Source: DIGJ01 sp031553075
GTDB lineage: Bacteria > Bacillota > Clostridia > Lachnospirales > Lachnospiraceae
Direction: 5' to 3'
Assembly (NCBI GenBank): GCA_031553075.1
Contig: JAVBLX010000110.1
Location: 29,746-93,745, forward strand
Length of the DNA stretch: 64,000 bases
The translations under genes and the position numbers were made by a program. The notes below the pieces were generated by a model. It did not search any database, had not been told where the DNA came from, and saw nothing but the letters and a program-made list of their open reading frames with translations. Of the stretch, positions 43,989-52,705 are shown piece after piece; positions within the stretch are counted from its first letter, which is position 1, and every line of letters starts with the position of its first letter.

Positions 43989-45164
43989 ATGATACACAAA
44001 AATTATTATATCGAATTAGAAAAATATAACAAAATTATCAATCGCCAAAATAATAAAACCGATTCCTATAATGGAATCTTCGACCGGTACGAAAATCCCG
44101 TGTTAACCCGAAATCATATTCCTTTAACCTGGAAATACGATTTAGATATAAACACAAACCCTCATTTTATGGAGCGTCTTGGAGTAAATGCCGTGATGAA
44201 TTCCGGAGCCATTGAGATGGATGGTAAAATTCACTTGGTTGCCCGGATAGAAGGAAATGACCGCAAATCCTTCTTTGGCGTAGCCGAAAGTGATAACGGA
44301 ATCGATGGATTCCAGTTCTGGGATTACCCTATTTTATTAGAAGATACCTGCCCGGAAGAAACCAATGTATATGACATGCGCCTGACGAAGCACGAAGATG
44401 GCTATATCTATGGCGTATTCTGTTCCGAAAGTAAGGATACTGCTGCGGCAGATTTGTCAGCTGCAGTTGCACAAGCCGGAATTGTCCGTACAAAGGATTT
44501 AAAAACATGGGAAAGACTCCCTAATTTAAAGACCCTCAGGTCACCACAACAGAGAAACGTAGTTCTTCACCCAGAGTTTATCAATGGAAAATATGCATTT
44601 TATACCCGTCCGATGGATGATTTCATCGATACAGGTTCTGGTGGCGGCATAGGTTTTGGCTTATGTGAGGACATCTTAAACCCAGTGGTAGATGAAGAAA
44701 TCATTTCCAGTAAACGAAAATACCATACAATCACCGAAGTGAAAAATGGTGCCGGTGCCGTTCCCATTAAGACAGAAAAAGGTTTCATTCACATTGCCCA
44801 TGGAGTGCGCAACACAGCAGCAGGACTACGCTACGTAATCTATGCCTTTGCAACCTCTCTGGAAAAGCCATGGGAAGTCATTGCCGAGCCATCCGGATTT
44901 TTGATTGCCCCACTTGGAAAAGAACGTGTAGGGGATGTATCCAACGTGGTATTTACCAATGGAGCAGTGGTAAAAGAAGATGGCACAGTTTTGATTTACT
45001 ACGCATCTTCCGATACCAGAATGCACGTAGCCACCACAACCATGGAAAAATTAATTGACTATGTATTTAACACACCAGAAGACCCACTTCGTTCCGTAGA
45101 ATGTGTAGCACAAAGATGTAACATGATTCAAAAAAACCTAGAAATATTAAAAATGAAATTCTAA
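43989..45164 (+). CDS. GH130 4-O-beta-D-mannosyl-D-glucose phosphorylase
   Basis: 391 residues, very close to the length of the characterised mannosylglucose phosphorylases (GH130 subfamily 1). The general acid is D129 in NVYDMRLT; GGGIGFGLCEDIL and SPQQRNVVLHPEF are typical. It converts mannosylglucose and phosphate to mannose 1-phosphate and glucose, the last step of the pathway in which mannobiose is epimerised first. No epimerase gene is in the window. Translation starts from the two-hairpin element. Confidence 0.9.
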   Translation: MIHKNYYIELEKYNKIINRQNNKTDSYNGIFDRYENPVLTRNHIPLTWKYDLDINTNPHFMERLGVNAVMNSGAIEMDGKIHLVARIEGNDRKSFFGVAESDNGIDGFQFWDYPILLEDTCPEETNVYDMRLTKHEDGYIYGVFCSESKDTAAADLSAAVAQAGIVRTKDLKTWERLPNLKTLRSPQQRNVVLHPEFINGKYAFYTRPMDDFIDTGSGGGIGFGLCEDILNPVVDEEIISSKRKYHTITEVKNGAGAVPIKTEKGFIHIAHGVRNTAAGLRYVIYAFATSLEKPWEVIAEPSGFLIAPLGKERVGDVSNVVFTNGAVVKEDGTVLIYYASSDTRMHVATTTMEKLIDYVFNTPEDPLRSVECVAQRCNMIQKNLEILKMKF

Positions 45165-45198
45165 AAGAAATTCTAAAATTAAATTATTTAGAAATCCA

Positions 45199-45291
45199 GC
45201 TGAATGAGGAACGCCGGGAAGCGAGGGCAAACCAGACGTGGTGGTGGGAAGCAATCCATTTGGAGCAGGGTTAGAGGTTCTTAGGCGAATC
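45199..45291 (+). repeat. ~93-nt dispersed repeat, left arm of an inverted pair
   Basis: The first 60 bases (from GCTGAATGAGGAACGCC) are identical to the reverse complement of the right arm at 45389-45480; the remaining ~33 bases are similar with small indels. A diverged third copy is at 63910-64000. Confidence 0.85.
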
Positions 45292-45313
45292 TACAGCACC
45301 TAAGGGTAAAAGG

Positions 45314-45338
45314 CCCACGGATGGGCCTTTTAGGTCGT
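45314..45338. terminator. Terminator-like hairpin inside the inverted repeat
   Basis: TAAAAGGCCCA-cgga-TGGGCCTTTTA is a strong symmetric hairpin with A and T runs on both sides. It probably stops transcription from the GH130 genes and from the opposite strand. A second hairpin TGATGCA-cgga-TGCATCA at 45340-45357 shares its CGGA loop. Confidence 0.7.
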
Positions 45339-45388
45339 TTGATGCACGGATGCATCATGAGACCGACCCGCAACAGGCCATAGTTTGG

Positions 45389-45480
45389 GATTCGTCTTAG
45401 AACCTCTTGCCCTGCGGAACTGGATTGCTTCCCACCACCACGTCTGGTTTGCCCTCGCTTCCCGGCGTTCCTCATTCAGC
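45389..45480 (-). repeat. ~92-nt dispersed repeat, right arm of the inverted pair
   Basis: Reverse-complement partner of 45199-45291. On the minus strand it continues outward without break from the GATTCG end into the spacer. Its outer end (CTCATTCAGC) is 35 bases before the GH36 start codon. Confidence 0.85.
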
Positions 45481-45515
45481 GTCCGGGCTCCAAACAAAAA
45501 AAGGAGGAAACACCA

Positions 45516-47729
45516 ATGGCAATTTATTATCAAAACAATATTTTCAAACTACAAACAAAAAACTCCAGCTATTTCATAGCCATTGTAGACGAAGAAAAAT
45601 TCATAGGTCACGTATATTATGGCAAAAAAGTACCAGATGACAACCTCAACTATTTACTGCGTTTAGAGGAACCCCCATTTGTTCCTTCAAAGAACAATCG
45701 TGACCGAGTTTCCTTTTATGACAGCTTTCCCATGGAATACCCCGGACACGGTCTGGGAGATTACCGGGAAGACTGTATCACGGTAAAAACCGGGAAGGGG
45801 TCCACAGCCTGCCAGTTTACCTATGACCATCATAAAATCTACAGTGGAAAACCGGAACTCCCAGGCCTGCCAGCCACTTTTGACCGGGAAGGGACCTGTA
45901 CCACCCTGGAATTGGTAGGAAAAGATGAAATCCTCAATCTGGAACTGACACTTCTATATACCATTTTTGAGGAAGAAGATGCCATCGCCAGAAGTACCCG
46001 GATTGTGAACCAGTCAGAGGAAGTGATTACTCTGACAAAGGCATTAAGTGCCTGCGTGGATTTAGACAGTATGGATTATGACATGATAACCCTCCATGGT
46101 TCATGGGCCAGGGAACGCCATGTGCAGAGAAAATCGGTAGGATACGGCAAGCAGGGAGTCTTTTCAACCAGAGGCGAATCCGGGCACCAGATGAATCCCT
46201 TTTTCGCATTGGTTTCATCAGATGCAACCGAAGATATGGGAGAAGCATACGGTTTTAACTTTGTCTATTCCGGTAACTTTATGGCTCAGGCAGAGGGATG
46301 CCAGTTTGACACCACCAGAGTTGTTATGGGAATCCATCCAGAGGACTTTTCCTGGCCGCTCAAGCCAGGTGAGAGCTTTAACACACCTGAAGTCGTTATG
46401 GTTTATTCTGCCGAAGGAATTGGCGGCATGTCCAGAAGATTTCATGACCTGTATCGTAATCACCTAATACGAGGGGAATACCGAGATAAAAAACGTCCTA
46501 TCCTCATTAATAACTGGGAAGCAACCTATTTTGACTTTGACTCTGGGAAGCTTTTGGATATTGCCAAAGAAGCCGCCGGTCTTGGCATTGAGATGCTGGT
46601 AATGGATGATGGCTGGTTTGGTGGGCGTAAGGATGACAATCGTGCTTTGGGAGACTGGTTTGTAAACGAAGACAAAATCCAGGGCGGACTGAAAAAGCTG
46701 GTTGAAGAAGTAAATGACCTGGGATTAGAATTTGGCATCTGGGTAGAGCCAGAAATGATTTCTCCTGATTCCGACCTGTATCGAGCACATCCTGACTGGG
46801 CCTTTGCCATAGAGGGCAGAGACAGCAGTCTTGCCAGGAACCAGTATGTACTGGATTTTACCCGTTCGGAGGTAAGAGACCACATTTACCAGATAATTTA
46901 CGAGGTTTTGACAAGTGCCAATATCCGTTACGTAAAATGGGATATGAACCGCCCGCTGTCTAATGTGGGAAGTGCTCTTAAGGGAGCAGAGGAGCAGGGA
47001 CAGCTGTACCATAAATATGTACTTGGAGTCTATGAATTGATGAATCGCCTGACGACAGATTTTCCGCATATTTTGTTGGAAAATTGTTCTGGCGGCGGAG
47101 CCCGCTTTGATCCGGGAATGCTTTACTACAGTCCCCAGATTTGGTGCTCCGATGATACTGATGCCATTGAACGGCTGTCCATTCAAAGAGGAACCGCAAT
47201 GGTTTATCCACTGTCCTGTATGGGAGCGCATGTGAGTGATTGTCCTAACCACACGGTTGGAAGGACAACTCCATTTGAGACGAGAGGTCATGTGGCATTG
47301 GCTGGAACCTTTGGTTATGAGCTGGATATAACCCGGATACCATCCGAAGACCGGGAAGAAATTCCGAGGCAGGTTGCCTTGTATCACAAGTATAATGACC
47401 TGGTTCGTACCGGAGATTATTATCGGATTGGAAACTATAACAGCGATAACCGATATTTTTATGCGGGAGATAATCAGGAATACGATTGCTGGCAGGTAGT
47501 ATCTAAGGATAAGAAGGAAACCATGGTGACCTTTGTACAGGTAAAGAACAGGGCGAATAGCCACAGTCGGAGAATACGCCTAAAAGGTCTGGAAGAATCG
47601 GGAATATATATTCGTGAAGACACGAAGGAAACCTATTCTGGTGCGGCTCTCATGCATGCCGGAATTCTGATTCGAGAAAAGATGGGAGATTTTTCCAGTG
47701 CCATTTTGCATTTTATGCAGGAAAAATAA
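45516..47729 (+). CDS. GH36 alpha-galactosidase
   Basis: 737 residues, the size of AgaA/RafA-type cytoplasmic tetrameric alpha-galactosidases. Motifs: MDDGWFGGRKDD, nucleophile D476 in YVKWDMNRPLSN, ENCSGGGARFD, and acid/base D546 in WCSDDTDA. It removes alpha-1,6-galactose from raffinose-type sugars or galactomannan oligosaccharides. The GH130 neighbours favour the latter. AAAAGGAGG lies 8 bases before the ATG. It may have its own transcript because the inverted repeat with a terminator-like hairpin separates it from the GH130 genes. Confidence 0.93.
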   Translation: MAIYYQNNIFKLQTKNSSYFIAIVDEEKFIGHVYYGKKVPDDNLNYLLRLEEPPFVPSKNNRDRVSFYDSFPMEYPGHGLGDYREDCITVKTGKGSTACQFTYDHHKIYSGKPELPGLPATFDREGTCTTLELVGKDEILNLELTLLYTIFEEEDAIARSTRIVNQSEEVITLTKALSACVDLDSMDYDMITLHGSWARERHVQRKSVGYGKQGVFSTRGESGHQMNPFFALVSSDATEDMGEAYGFNFVYSGNFMAQAEGCQFDTTRVVMGIHPEDFSWPLKPGESFNTPEVVMVYSAEGIGGMSRRFHDLYRNHLIRGEYRDKKRPILINNWEATYFDFDSGKLLDIAKEAAGLGIEMLVMDDGWFGGRKDDNRALGDWFVNEDKIQGGLKKLVEEVNDLGLEFGIWVEPEMISPDSDLYRAHPDWAFAIEGRDSSLARNQYVLDFTRSEVRDHIYQIIYEVLTSANIRYVKWDMNRPLSNVGSALKGAEEQGQLYHKYVLGVYELMNRLTTDFPHILLENCSGGGARFDPGMLYYSPQIWCSDDTDAIERLSIQRGTAMVYPLSCMGAHVSDCPNHTVGRTTPFETRGHVALAGTFGYELDITRIPSEDREEIPRQVALYHKYNDLVRTGDYYRIGNYNSDNRYFYAGDNQEYDCWQVVSKDKKETMVTFVQVKNRANSHSRRIRLKGLEESGIYIREDTKETYSGAALMHAGILIREKMGDFSSAILHFMQEK

Positions 47730-47774
47730 AGGAAAAATAAAGGAAAAAACCTTGCACTTTATTAAATTACAGTA

Positions 47775-47803
47775 TTGACAAAATAAACTCCCTAGAGTAT
47801 ATT
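47775..47803 (+). promoter_or_regulatory. Promoter of the branched-chain amino acid transport operon
   Basis: Perfect TTGACA (47775-47780), 17 bases, TATATT (47798-47803). Transcription should start around 47810. Confidence 0.85.
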
Positions 47804-47818
47804 ATTTCTAGTGAATAA

Positions 47819-47850
47819 AGGCGTTCTGCACACTTGGAACGCCTATTTTT
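47819..47850 (+). terminator. Promoter-proximal terminator/attenuator before the liv operon
   Basis: AGGCGTTC (47819-47826) pairs with GAACGCCT (47837-47844) and is followed by ATTTTTAT. It begins about ten bases after the predicted transcription start and ~30 bases before the first gene, so most initiated transcripts could stop here unless relieved. It could also terminate read-through from the alpha-galactosidase gene. Confidence 0.7.
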
Positions 47851-47881
47851 ATATTCATGACCAAGTGTAGGAGGAAAAAAA

Positions 47882-49021
47882 ATGAAAAAAATCAGAAAAG
47901 TATTAAGTTTAACACTAGCAATGGCACTCACGATGTCTGCTTTCAGTGGATGTGGTGGTAGTGCGGGAAGCGCAGGCGGAGACACTTTTATTATCGGTGG
48001 AATCGGACCTCTTACAGGGGAAGCGGCTTCTTACGGATTGTCTGTAAAACAGGCAGCCCAAATCGCAGTAGATGAAATTAACGATGCCGGCGGAGTGAAG
48101 GTTGGTGACAAAACAATCAAATTGGAATTAAAATTTGAAGATGACGAAGCAGCTGCGGATAAAGGAATTACCGCATACAACTCTTTGATGGATGCCGGTA
48201 TGAATGCATTACTCGGATGTGTTACTTCCGGTTCTTGTCTGGCAGTGGTAGACCTGTCAAAAGCAGATGGCATTTTACAGTTAACCCCTTCCGCATCAGC
48301 ACAGGATGTTACCATTAATGACAATGTATTCCGTTTATGCTTTACCGATCCCCTTCAGGGTGAGACCATGGCAGAGCATATGGTAACCGAGTTAGGGTAC
48401 AAGAACATAGCAGCAATTTATCAAAATTCAGAAGAATACAGTACTGGTGTCTATGAAGCATTTGCAGCCAAAGTAACGGAACTTGGTGGAACCATGGTTG
48501 CGACAGAAGCTTATGCCAGTGGCGAAGATTTCAATACCCAGCTTACCTCAATTAAAGGAACCAATGCAGAAGCAATCTTTGTTCCGGTTTATTACAATGA
48601 TGCAGCACACATTGTAACCCAGGCAGCAGACCTTGGCATGACCCTTCCTTTCTTTGGCAGTGATGGATGGGATGGTATCCTTGGCTCTGTAACAGATACA
48701 GCAGTCGTAGAAGGAGCAACCTTCTTAAGCCCATTCTTCTCAGGTGATAGTGAAGCAGCTGACTTTGTTAAGAAATATCAGGATAAATACGATGGAGCAA
48801 CTCCTGACCAGTTCGCAGCAGATGGCTATGACTGTGTATATGTAATGAAAGCAGCACTTGAAAAAGCTGGTACCACAGAAAGCGCAGATTTAATTAAGGC
48901 TATGACCGCTATTTCCGTAGATGGAATGACTGGTAAAGCAATCAGCTTTACCGCTCAGGGAGAACCTCAGAAAGCAGCAAAACTCATCAAAATTAAAAAT
49001 GGTGAGTATACAGTAGAGTAA
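47882..49021 (+). CDS. livK: Branched-chain amino acid ABC transporter substrate-binding lipoprotein
   Basis: 379 residues with lipoprotein signal (hydrophobic segment, then FSGC with C24) and a two-lobed type I binding fold (GGIGPLTGEAASYGLSVKQA; AAIYQNSEEYSTG; FFGSDGWDG). It delivers Leu/Ile/Val or related amino acids to LivHMGF, encoded next in order. TAGGAGG precedes the ATG. Two hairpins after the stop should lower transcription of the downstream genes relative to this abundant protein. Confidence 0.92.
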   Translation: MKKIRKVLSLTLAMALTMSAFSGCGGSAGSAGGDTFIIGGIGPLTGEAASYGLSVKQAAQIAVDEINDAGGVKVGDKTIKLELKFEDDEAAADKGITAYNSLMDAGMNALLGCVTSGSCLAVVDLSKADGILQLTPSASAQDVTINDNVFRLCFTDPLQGETMAEHMVTELGYKNIAAIYQNSEEYSTGVYEAFAAKVTELGGTMVATEAYASGEDFNTQLTSIKGTNAEAIFVPVYYNDAAHIVTQAADLGMTLPFFGSDGWDGILGSVTDTAVVEGATFLSPFFSGDSEAADFVKKYQDKYDGATPDQFAADGYDCVYVMKAALEKAGTTESADLIKAMTAISVDGMTGKAISFTAQGEPQKAAKLIKIKNGEYTVE

Positions 49022-49031
49022 TTATTTGATT

Positions 49032-49075
49032 GATAAGCGGAAGGAATCCCATTTATTGAATTTCTTTCGCTTATC
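49032..49075 (+). promoter_or_regulatory. Intercistronic hairpin 1 after the binding-protein gene
   Basis: GATAAGCGGAAG pairs with CTTTCGCTTATC, followed by CTTTATA. A probable partial terminator or mRNA stabiliser. Confidence 0.6.
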
Positions 49076-49093
49076 CTTTATAGGATTTCTGTT

Positions 49094-49144
49094 GATAAAT
49101 ACAACTTTTCAATTACATATGACCAGGGAAAAGCTGTATTTATC
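49094..49144 (+). promoter_or_regulatory. Intercistronic hairpin 2 before livH
   Basis: GATAAATACAACTTTT pairs with AAAAGCTGTATTTATC with one G-U, a 16-bp stem. No T run follows, so a processing or stabilising role is more likely than termination. Confidence 0.6.
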
Positions 49145-49179
49145 AGCGGAAATCGAAATTAAACGGAAGAGGTATTAAT

Positions 49180-50067
49180 ATGGATATATTACAGAATATC
49201 TTAGAACAACTTATAAATGGGCTTCGCTCAGGCAGTATTTATGCCCTGATTGCTCTTGGTTATACCATGGTTTACGGAATTGCCAAGATGATTAACTTTG
49301 CACATGGAGATATTATTATGGTAGGTGCCTACACCTTGTTTGTGGGACTGAACACCTTACACCTTTCCCCTGTTCCGACGGTGCTCCTGACCATTTTGGT
49401 CTGCACCATATTAGGTGTTACCATAGAACGGGTGGCATATAAGCCCCTTCGTACCGCTCCACCCCTGGCTGTATTGATTACTGCTATCGGTGTGAGTTTT
49501 TTACTGCAAAGTGTATCACTGTTGATTTTTGGTGCGACACCTATACCGCAGGCATCAATTGTTAATTTTAAGGGTGTTACCATCGCAGGAATCAACATAT
49601 CGGGTATCACAGTTGTGACCTTAGTTGTGACCACGATCTGCATGATTCTCCTTACCTGGTTTATTCAGAAAACCAAGCTGGGAAGTGCCATGCGTGCCGT
49701 GTCGGAGGATAAGGGAGCAGCCCAGCTCATGGGAATTGATGTGAATAAAACCATCTCTCTGACCTTTGCAATTGGTTCTGCCCTGGCAGCCGTTGCAGGT
49801 ATTTTGTATGTATGTCAGTATCAGTCCCTGCGTCCGACTCTTGGTGCGATGCCTGGTATCAAAGCCTTTGTTGCGGCTGTATTGGGCGGAATCGGAAGCG
49901 TGCCGGGAGCCATGCTGGGCGGAATTATCCTGGGGCTGGTTGAAAGCTTATCGAAAGCCTATATTTCCACCGAACTTTCCGATGCAATCGTATTTGGTAT
50001 TCTGGTTCTGGTGTTGCTTGTAAAGCCATCCGGTTTACTTGGCAAGATGAGAAGAGAAAAGGTTTAA
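49180..50067 (+). CDS. livH: Branched-chain amino acid ABC permease LivH
   Basis: 295 residues, about eight membrane helices. Family signatures: ALGYTMVYGIAKMINFAHGD at ~26-45 and AVSEDKGAAQLMGIDVNKTI in the cytoplasmic loop, then VLGGIGSVPGAMLGG. Forms the channel with LivM. AAGAGGT precedes the ATG. Confidence 0.93.
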   Translation: MDILQNILEQLINGLRSGSIYALIALGYTMVYGIAKMINFAHGDIIMVGAYTLFVGLNTLHLSPVPTVLLTILVCTILGVTIERVAYKPLRTAPPLAVLITAIGVSFLLQSVSLLIFGATPIPQASIVNFKGVTIAGINISGITVVTLVVTTICMILLTWFIQKTKLGSAMRAVSEDKGAAQLMGIDVNKTISLTFAIGSALAAVAGILYVCQYQSLRPTLGAMPGIKAFVAAVLGGIGSVPGAMLGGIILGLVESLSKAYISTELSDAIVFGILVLVLLVKPSGLLGKMRREKV

Positions 50068-50136
50068 AAGATAAAGTGCGATTGTTTGTGTCATCAATGA
50101 TGGCAGGATTTGGAAGTAGTGATCGGAGGACAAATT

Positions 50137-51111
50137 GTGAAAACGAAAATGAGTAAACAATTACTTACTAATATAATAATTGCTGCGGTGATATATGGTA
50201 TTGTGGCAATCTTGATTTATGGTGGATTTTTGGATAGCTACCGGCAGATACGAAGTCTTATTATTCCGGTATGTATCAATGTAATTCTGGCGGTATCCCT
50301 CAATCTTACCACCGGTTTTTTAGGCGAGCTTACCCTTGGACATGCAGGATTTATGTCGGTCGGGGCTTATGCGGGAGCTCTTGTTACGATAAATTTAGAA
50401 CTGCCGATGATAATTGAGTTTCCTCTTGCGCTTATCGTAGGAGGCCTGACAGCAGCCGTCTTTGGAATTGTCATTGGAGTACCGGTATTAAGACTTCGAG
50501 GCGACTATCTGGCGATTGTTACATTGGCATTTGGTGAGATTATTAAGTCTATTATTAACGCCTTGGGAGTAACGGGAGGTGCTAAGGGACTTACTGGTAT
50601 TGAACTTCATTCAAATTATAAAAATTTTACCGTGGTTTTTATTCTGGTAGTGATTACTATTTTTGCCATAAAAAATTTAGTGAACTCCCGACAAGGAAGA
50701 GCCGTGTGTTCCGTCCGGGATAATTACATTGCGGCAGAAGCAGTAGGAATTCCAGTCAGCCGATTTAAAATTATGGCATTTGTAATTGCGGCATTCTTTG
50801 CCGGCATTGCCGGCGTTATTTTTGGTCATAACGTGGGTATTTTAAAGCCTACCACTTTTGACTATAATAAATCCATTGAAATTTTAGTTATTGTAGTTCT
50901 TGGTGGTATGGGCAATATCCGTGGTTCCGTTATTGCGGCTATAATCCTTACCGTATTGCCGGAATTTTTAAGAAGTGCGGATGAATTCCGGATGCTGACT
51001 TACTCCATCGTGCTGATTGCCATGATGATATTTAACTCTTCTTCCCTAAAAGAGAGATTATTAGTCCGTGATAGATTACCAAAGTTTAAGAAAACGAAGA
51101 AGGAGGCGTAA
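50137..51111 (+). CDS. livM: Branched-chain amino acid ABC permease LivM
   Basis: 324 residues, ~8-10 helices. Signatures: LTTGFLGELTLGHAGFMSVGAY, SVRDNYIAAEAVGIP and VVLGGMGNIRGSVIAA. Start taken as GTG 50137, since CGGAGGA lies 6 bases upstream; ATG 50149 is an alternative, and the frame beyond 50110 has no site. Ends 4 bases before livG. Confidence 0.92.
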   Translation: MKTKMSKQLLTNIIIAAVIYGIVAILIYGGFLDSYRQIRSLIIPVCINVILAVSLNLTTGFLGELTLGHAGFMSVGAYAGALVTINLELPMIIEFPLALIVGGLTAAVFGIVIGVPVLRLRGDYLAIVTLAFGEIIKSIINALGVTGGAKGLTGIELHSNYKNFTVVFILVVITIFAIKNLVNSRQGRAVCSVRDNYIAAEAVGIPVSRFKIMAFVIAAFFAGIAGVIFGHNVGILKPTTFDYNKSIEILVIVVLGGMGNIRGSVIAAIILTVLPEFLRSADEFRMLTYSIVLIAMMIFNSSSLKERLLVRDRLPKFKKTKKEA

Positions 51112-51115
51112 ACCA

Positions 51116-51874
51116 ATGGCATTATTAGAGGTTAAGAATTTGGGAATCTCCTTCGGCGGTTTGCGTGCCGTGGATGATTTTAATATAGAAATAGAAAAAG
51201 GAAGTCTTTATGGACTGATCGGACCAAACGGAGCTGGGAAGACCACCGTATTTAACATGCTTACTGGTGTTTATCTTCCTACGGATGGAACCATTTCCCT
51301 GGACGGAGAAAAGCTGGTTGGGAAAAGTCCCTCCCAAATCTGCCAGAGCGGAATTGCAAGGACCTTTCAGAATATCCGTCTATTTTCCAAGATGAGTGTA
51401 ATGGATAATGTAAAAGTAGCTCTTCACAATGAATATAACTATTCCTTGGCAGACAGCTTCCTTCATACTAAAAAATATAGAAGCACAGAGCGGCATATGA
51501 ATGAGCGTGCCATGGAAATCTTAAAGGTATTTGGTCTGGATAAGGAAGCGGACTATCTGGCCTCTAACCTACCTTATGGAAAGCAGAGAAAGCTGGAAAT
51601 TGCCAGAGCCCTGGCTACCAATCCCAAGCTTTTGCTGTTAGATGAACCAGCCGCTGGAATGAATCCGAATGAGACGGCTGAATTGATGGAAACCATTGGA
51701 TTTATCAGGGAAGAATTTGATTTGACCATTCTTCTCATTGAACACGATATGAAGCTGGTTTCCGGAATCTGTGAAACCTTGACCGTTCTCAATTTTGGAA
51801 TGGTACTTATGACAGGAACGCCAGAAGTGGTACTCAATGACCCAACTGTTATTACAGCCTATCTAGGGGATTAG
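51116..51874 (+). CDS. livG: Branched-chain amino acid ABC ATPase LivG
   Basis: 252 residues. Walker A GPNGAGKT at 36-43, signature region around PYGKQRKLEIARAL (degenerate C-loop as normal in LivG) and Walker B LLLLDEPAAGM. GAAGGAGG precedes ATG 51116; the frame extends upstream inside livM but without a binding site. Confidence 0.93.
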   Translation: MALLEVKNLGISFGGLRAVDDFNIEIEKGSLYGLIGPNGAGKTTVFNMLTGVYLPTDGTISLDGEKLVGKSPSQICQSGIARTFQNIRLFSKMSVMDNVKVALHNEYNYSLADSFLHTKKYRSTERHMNERAMEILKVFGLDKEADYLASNLPYGKQRKLEIARALATNPKLLLLDEPAAGMNPNETAELMETIGFIREEFDLTILLIEHDMKLVSGICETLTVLNFGMVLMTGTPEVVLNDPTVITAYLGD

Positions 51875-51882
51875 AAACGTTT

Positions 51883-51933
51883 GAAGAATACCAAAAGGCA
51901 ATGTCTCAAAAAGGCTGCCAAGGTGTATTCTTC
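51883..51933 (+). promoter_or_regulatory. Hairpin between livG and livF
   Basis: GAAGAATACC pairs with GGTGTATTCTTC around a loop containing AAAAGGC and AAAAAGGCTGCC. There is no T run; probably an mRNA processing or stability element in this 109-base gap. Confidence 0.5.
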
Positions 51934-51983
51934 ATGGTAGAAACTTGAAATGCGCAAAATAGCAGCGCAGGAATGAGGATAAA

Positions 51984-52694
51984 ATGGCAATGTTAAAAAT
52001 AACTGATTTGGAAGTATATTATGGCGTGATTCAAGCCATTAAAGGAATCAGCTTCGAAGTAGAGCAGGGCGAGGTCATTGCTCTGATCGGGGCAAACGGG
52101 GCCGGAAAGACCACCATTCTTCAAACCATCACAGGGCTGATTAAAAGTAAAGTTGGAAGTATTGAGTTTGAAGGACAGGAGCTGACTAAAATACCTGGTC
52201 ACAAGATTGTGTCACTGGGGATGGCTCATGTACCAGAGGGACGGCGGGTTTTTGCCGATTTAACGGTACTGGAAAATCTGAAAATGGGAGCATATACCCG
52301 AACAGACAAGAAAGAAATCGAAGAGACCCTTAAGATGGTATATAAACGTTTTCCTCGTCTGGAAGAGCGAAAATCCCAGTATGCCGGAACTTTAAGTGGT
52401 GGAGAGCAGCAGATGCTTGCCATGGGACGGGCACTTATGTCCCATCCTAAGCTTATTCTGATGGATGAACCATCAATGGGACTTTCGCCTATTTTTGTGA
52501 CAGAAATCTTTAATATAATTAAGGATATCAGCAAAAGTGGAACCACAGTTCTGGTGGTAGAACAGAATGCGAAAAAAGCGCTTTCCATCGCAGACCGGGC
52601 ATATGTATTGGAAACCGGTAAAATTGTACTCGACGGAGAAGCAAAGGATTTATTGGAAAATGAATCTGTGAAAAAGGCCTATTTAGGAGAATAA
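51984..52694 (+). CDS. livF: Branched-chain amino acid ABC ATPase LivF
   Basis: 236 residues. Walker A GANGAGKT at 36-43, signature LSGGEQQMLAMGRAL and Walker B LILMDEPSMGLSP, which is diagnostic for LivF. Last transporter gene; the kinase-like gene follows after 11 bases. Confidence 0.93.
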   Translation: MAMLKITDLEVYYGVIQAIKGISFEVEQGEVIALIGANGAGKTTILQTITGLIKSKVGSIEFEGQELTKIPGHKIVSLGMAHVPEGRRVFADLTVLENLKMGAYTRTDKKEIEETLKMVYKRFPRLEERKSQYAGTLSGGEQQMLAMGRALMSHPKLILMDEPSMGLSPIFVTEIFNIIKDISKSGTTVLVVEQNAKKALSIADRAYVLETGKIVLDGEAKDLLENESVKKAYLGE

Positions 52695-52705
52695 GGGGTG
52701 TTATT

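Larger units (their letters stand above)
45165..45515. other. Intergenic region filled by a large inverted repeat
   Basis: The 351 bases between the second GH130 gene and the GH36 gene consist almost wholly of the inverted repeat described separately (arms 45199-45291 and 45389-45480) plus a spacer with terminator-like and palindromic hairpins. An AAAGGAGG site for the GH36 gene follows. Confidence 0.75.

Noticed and set aside
45281..45533. Small minus-strand proteins with a TWWW motif
   Set aside because: They lie within the dispersed inverted repeat, lack convincing ribosome sites, and their substitutions are not protein-conserving; kept only as a repeat feature.
46725..47564. 279-residue minus-strand frame inside the alpha-galactosidase gene
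   Set aside because: It is the antisense shadow of a well-supported GH36 gene, with no start site or family resemblance.
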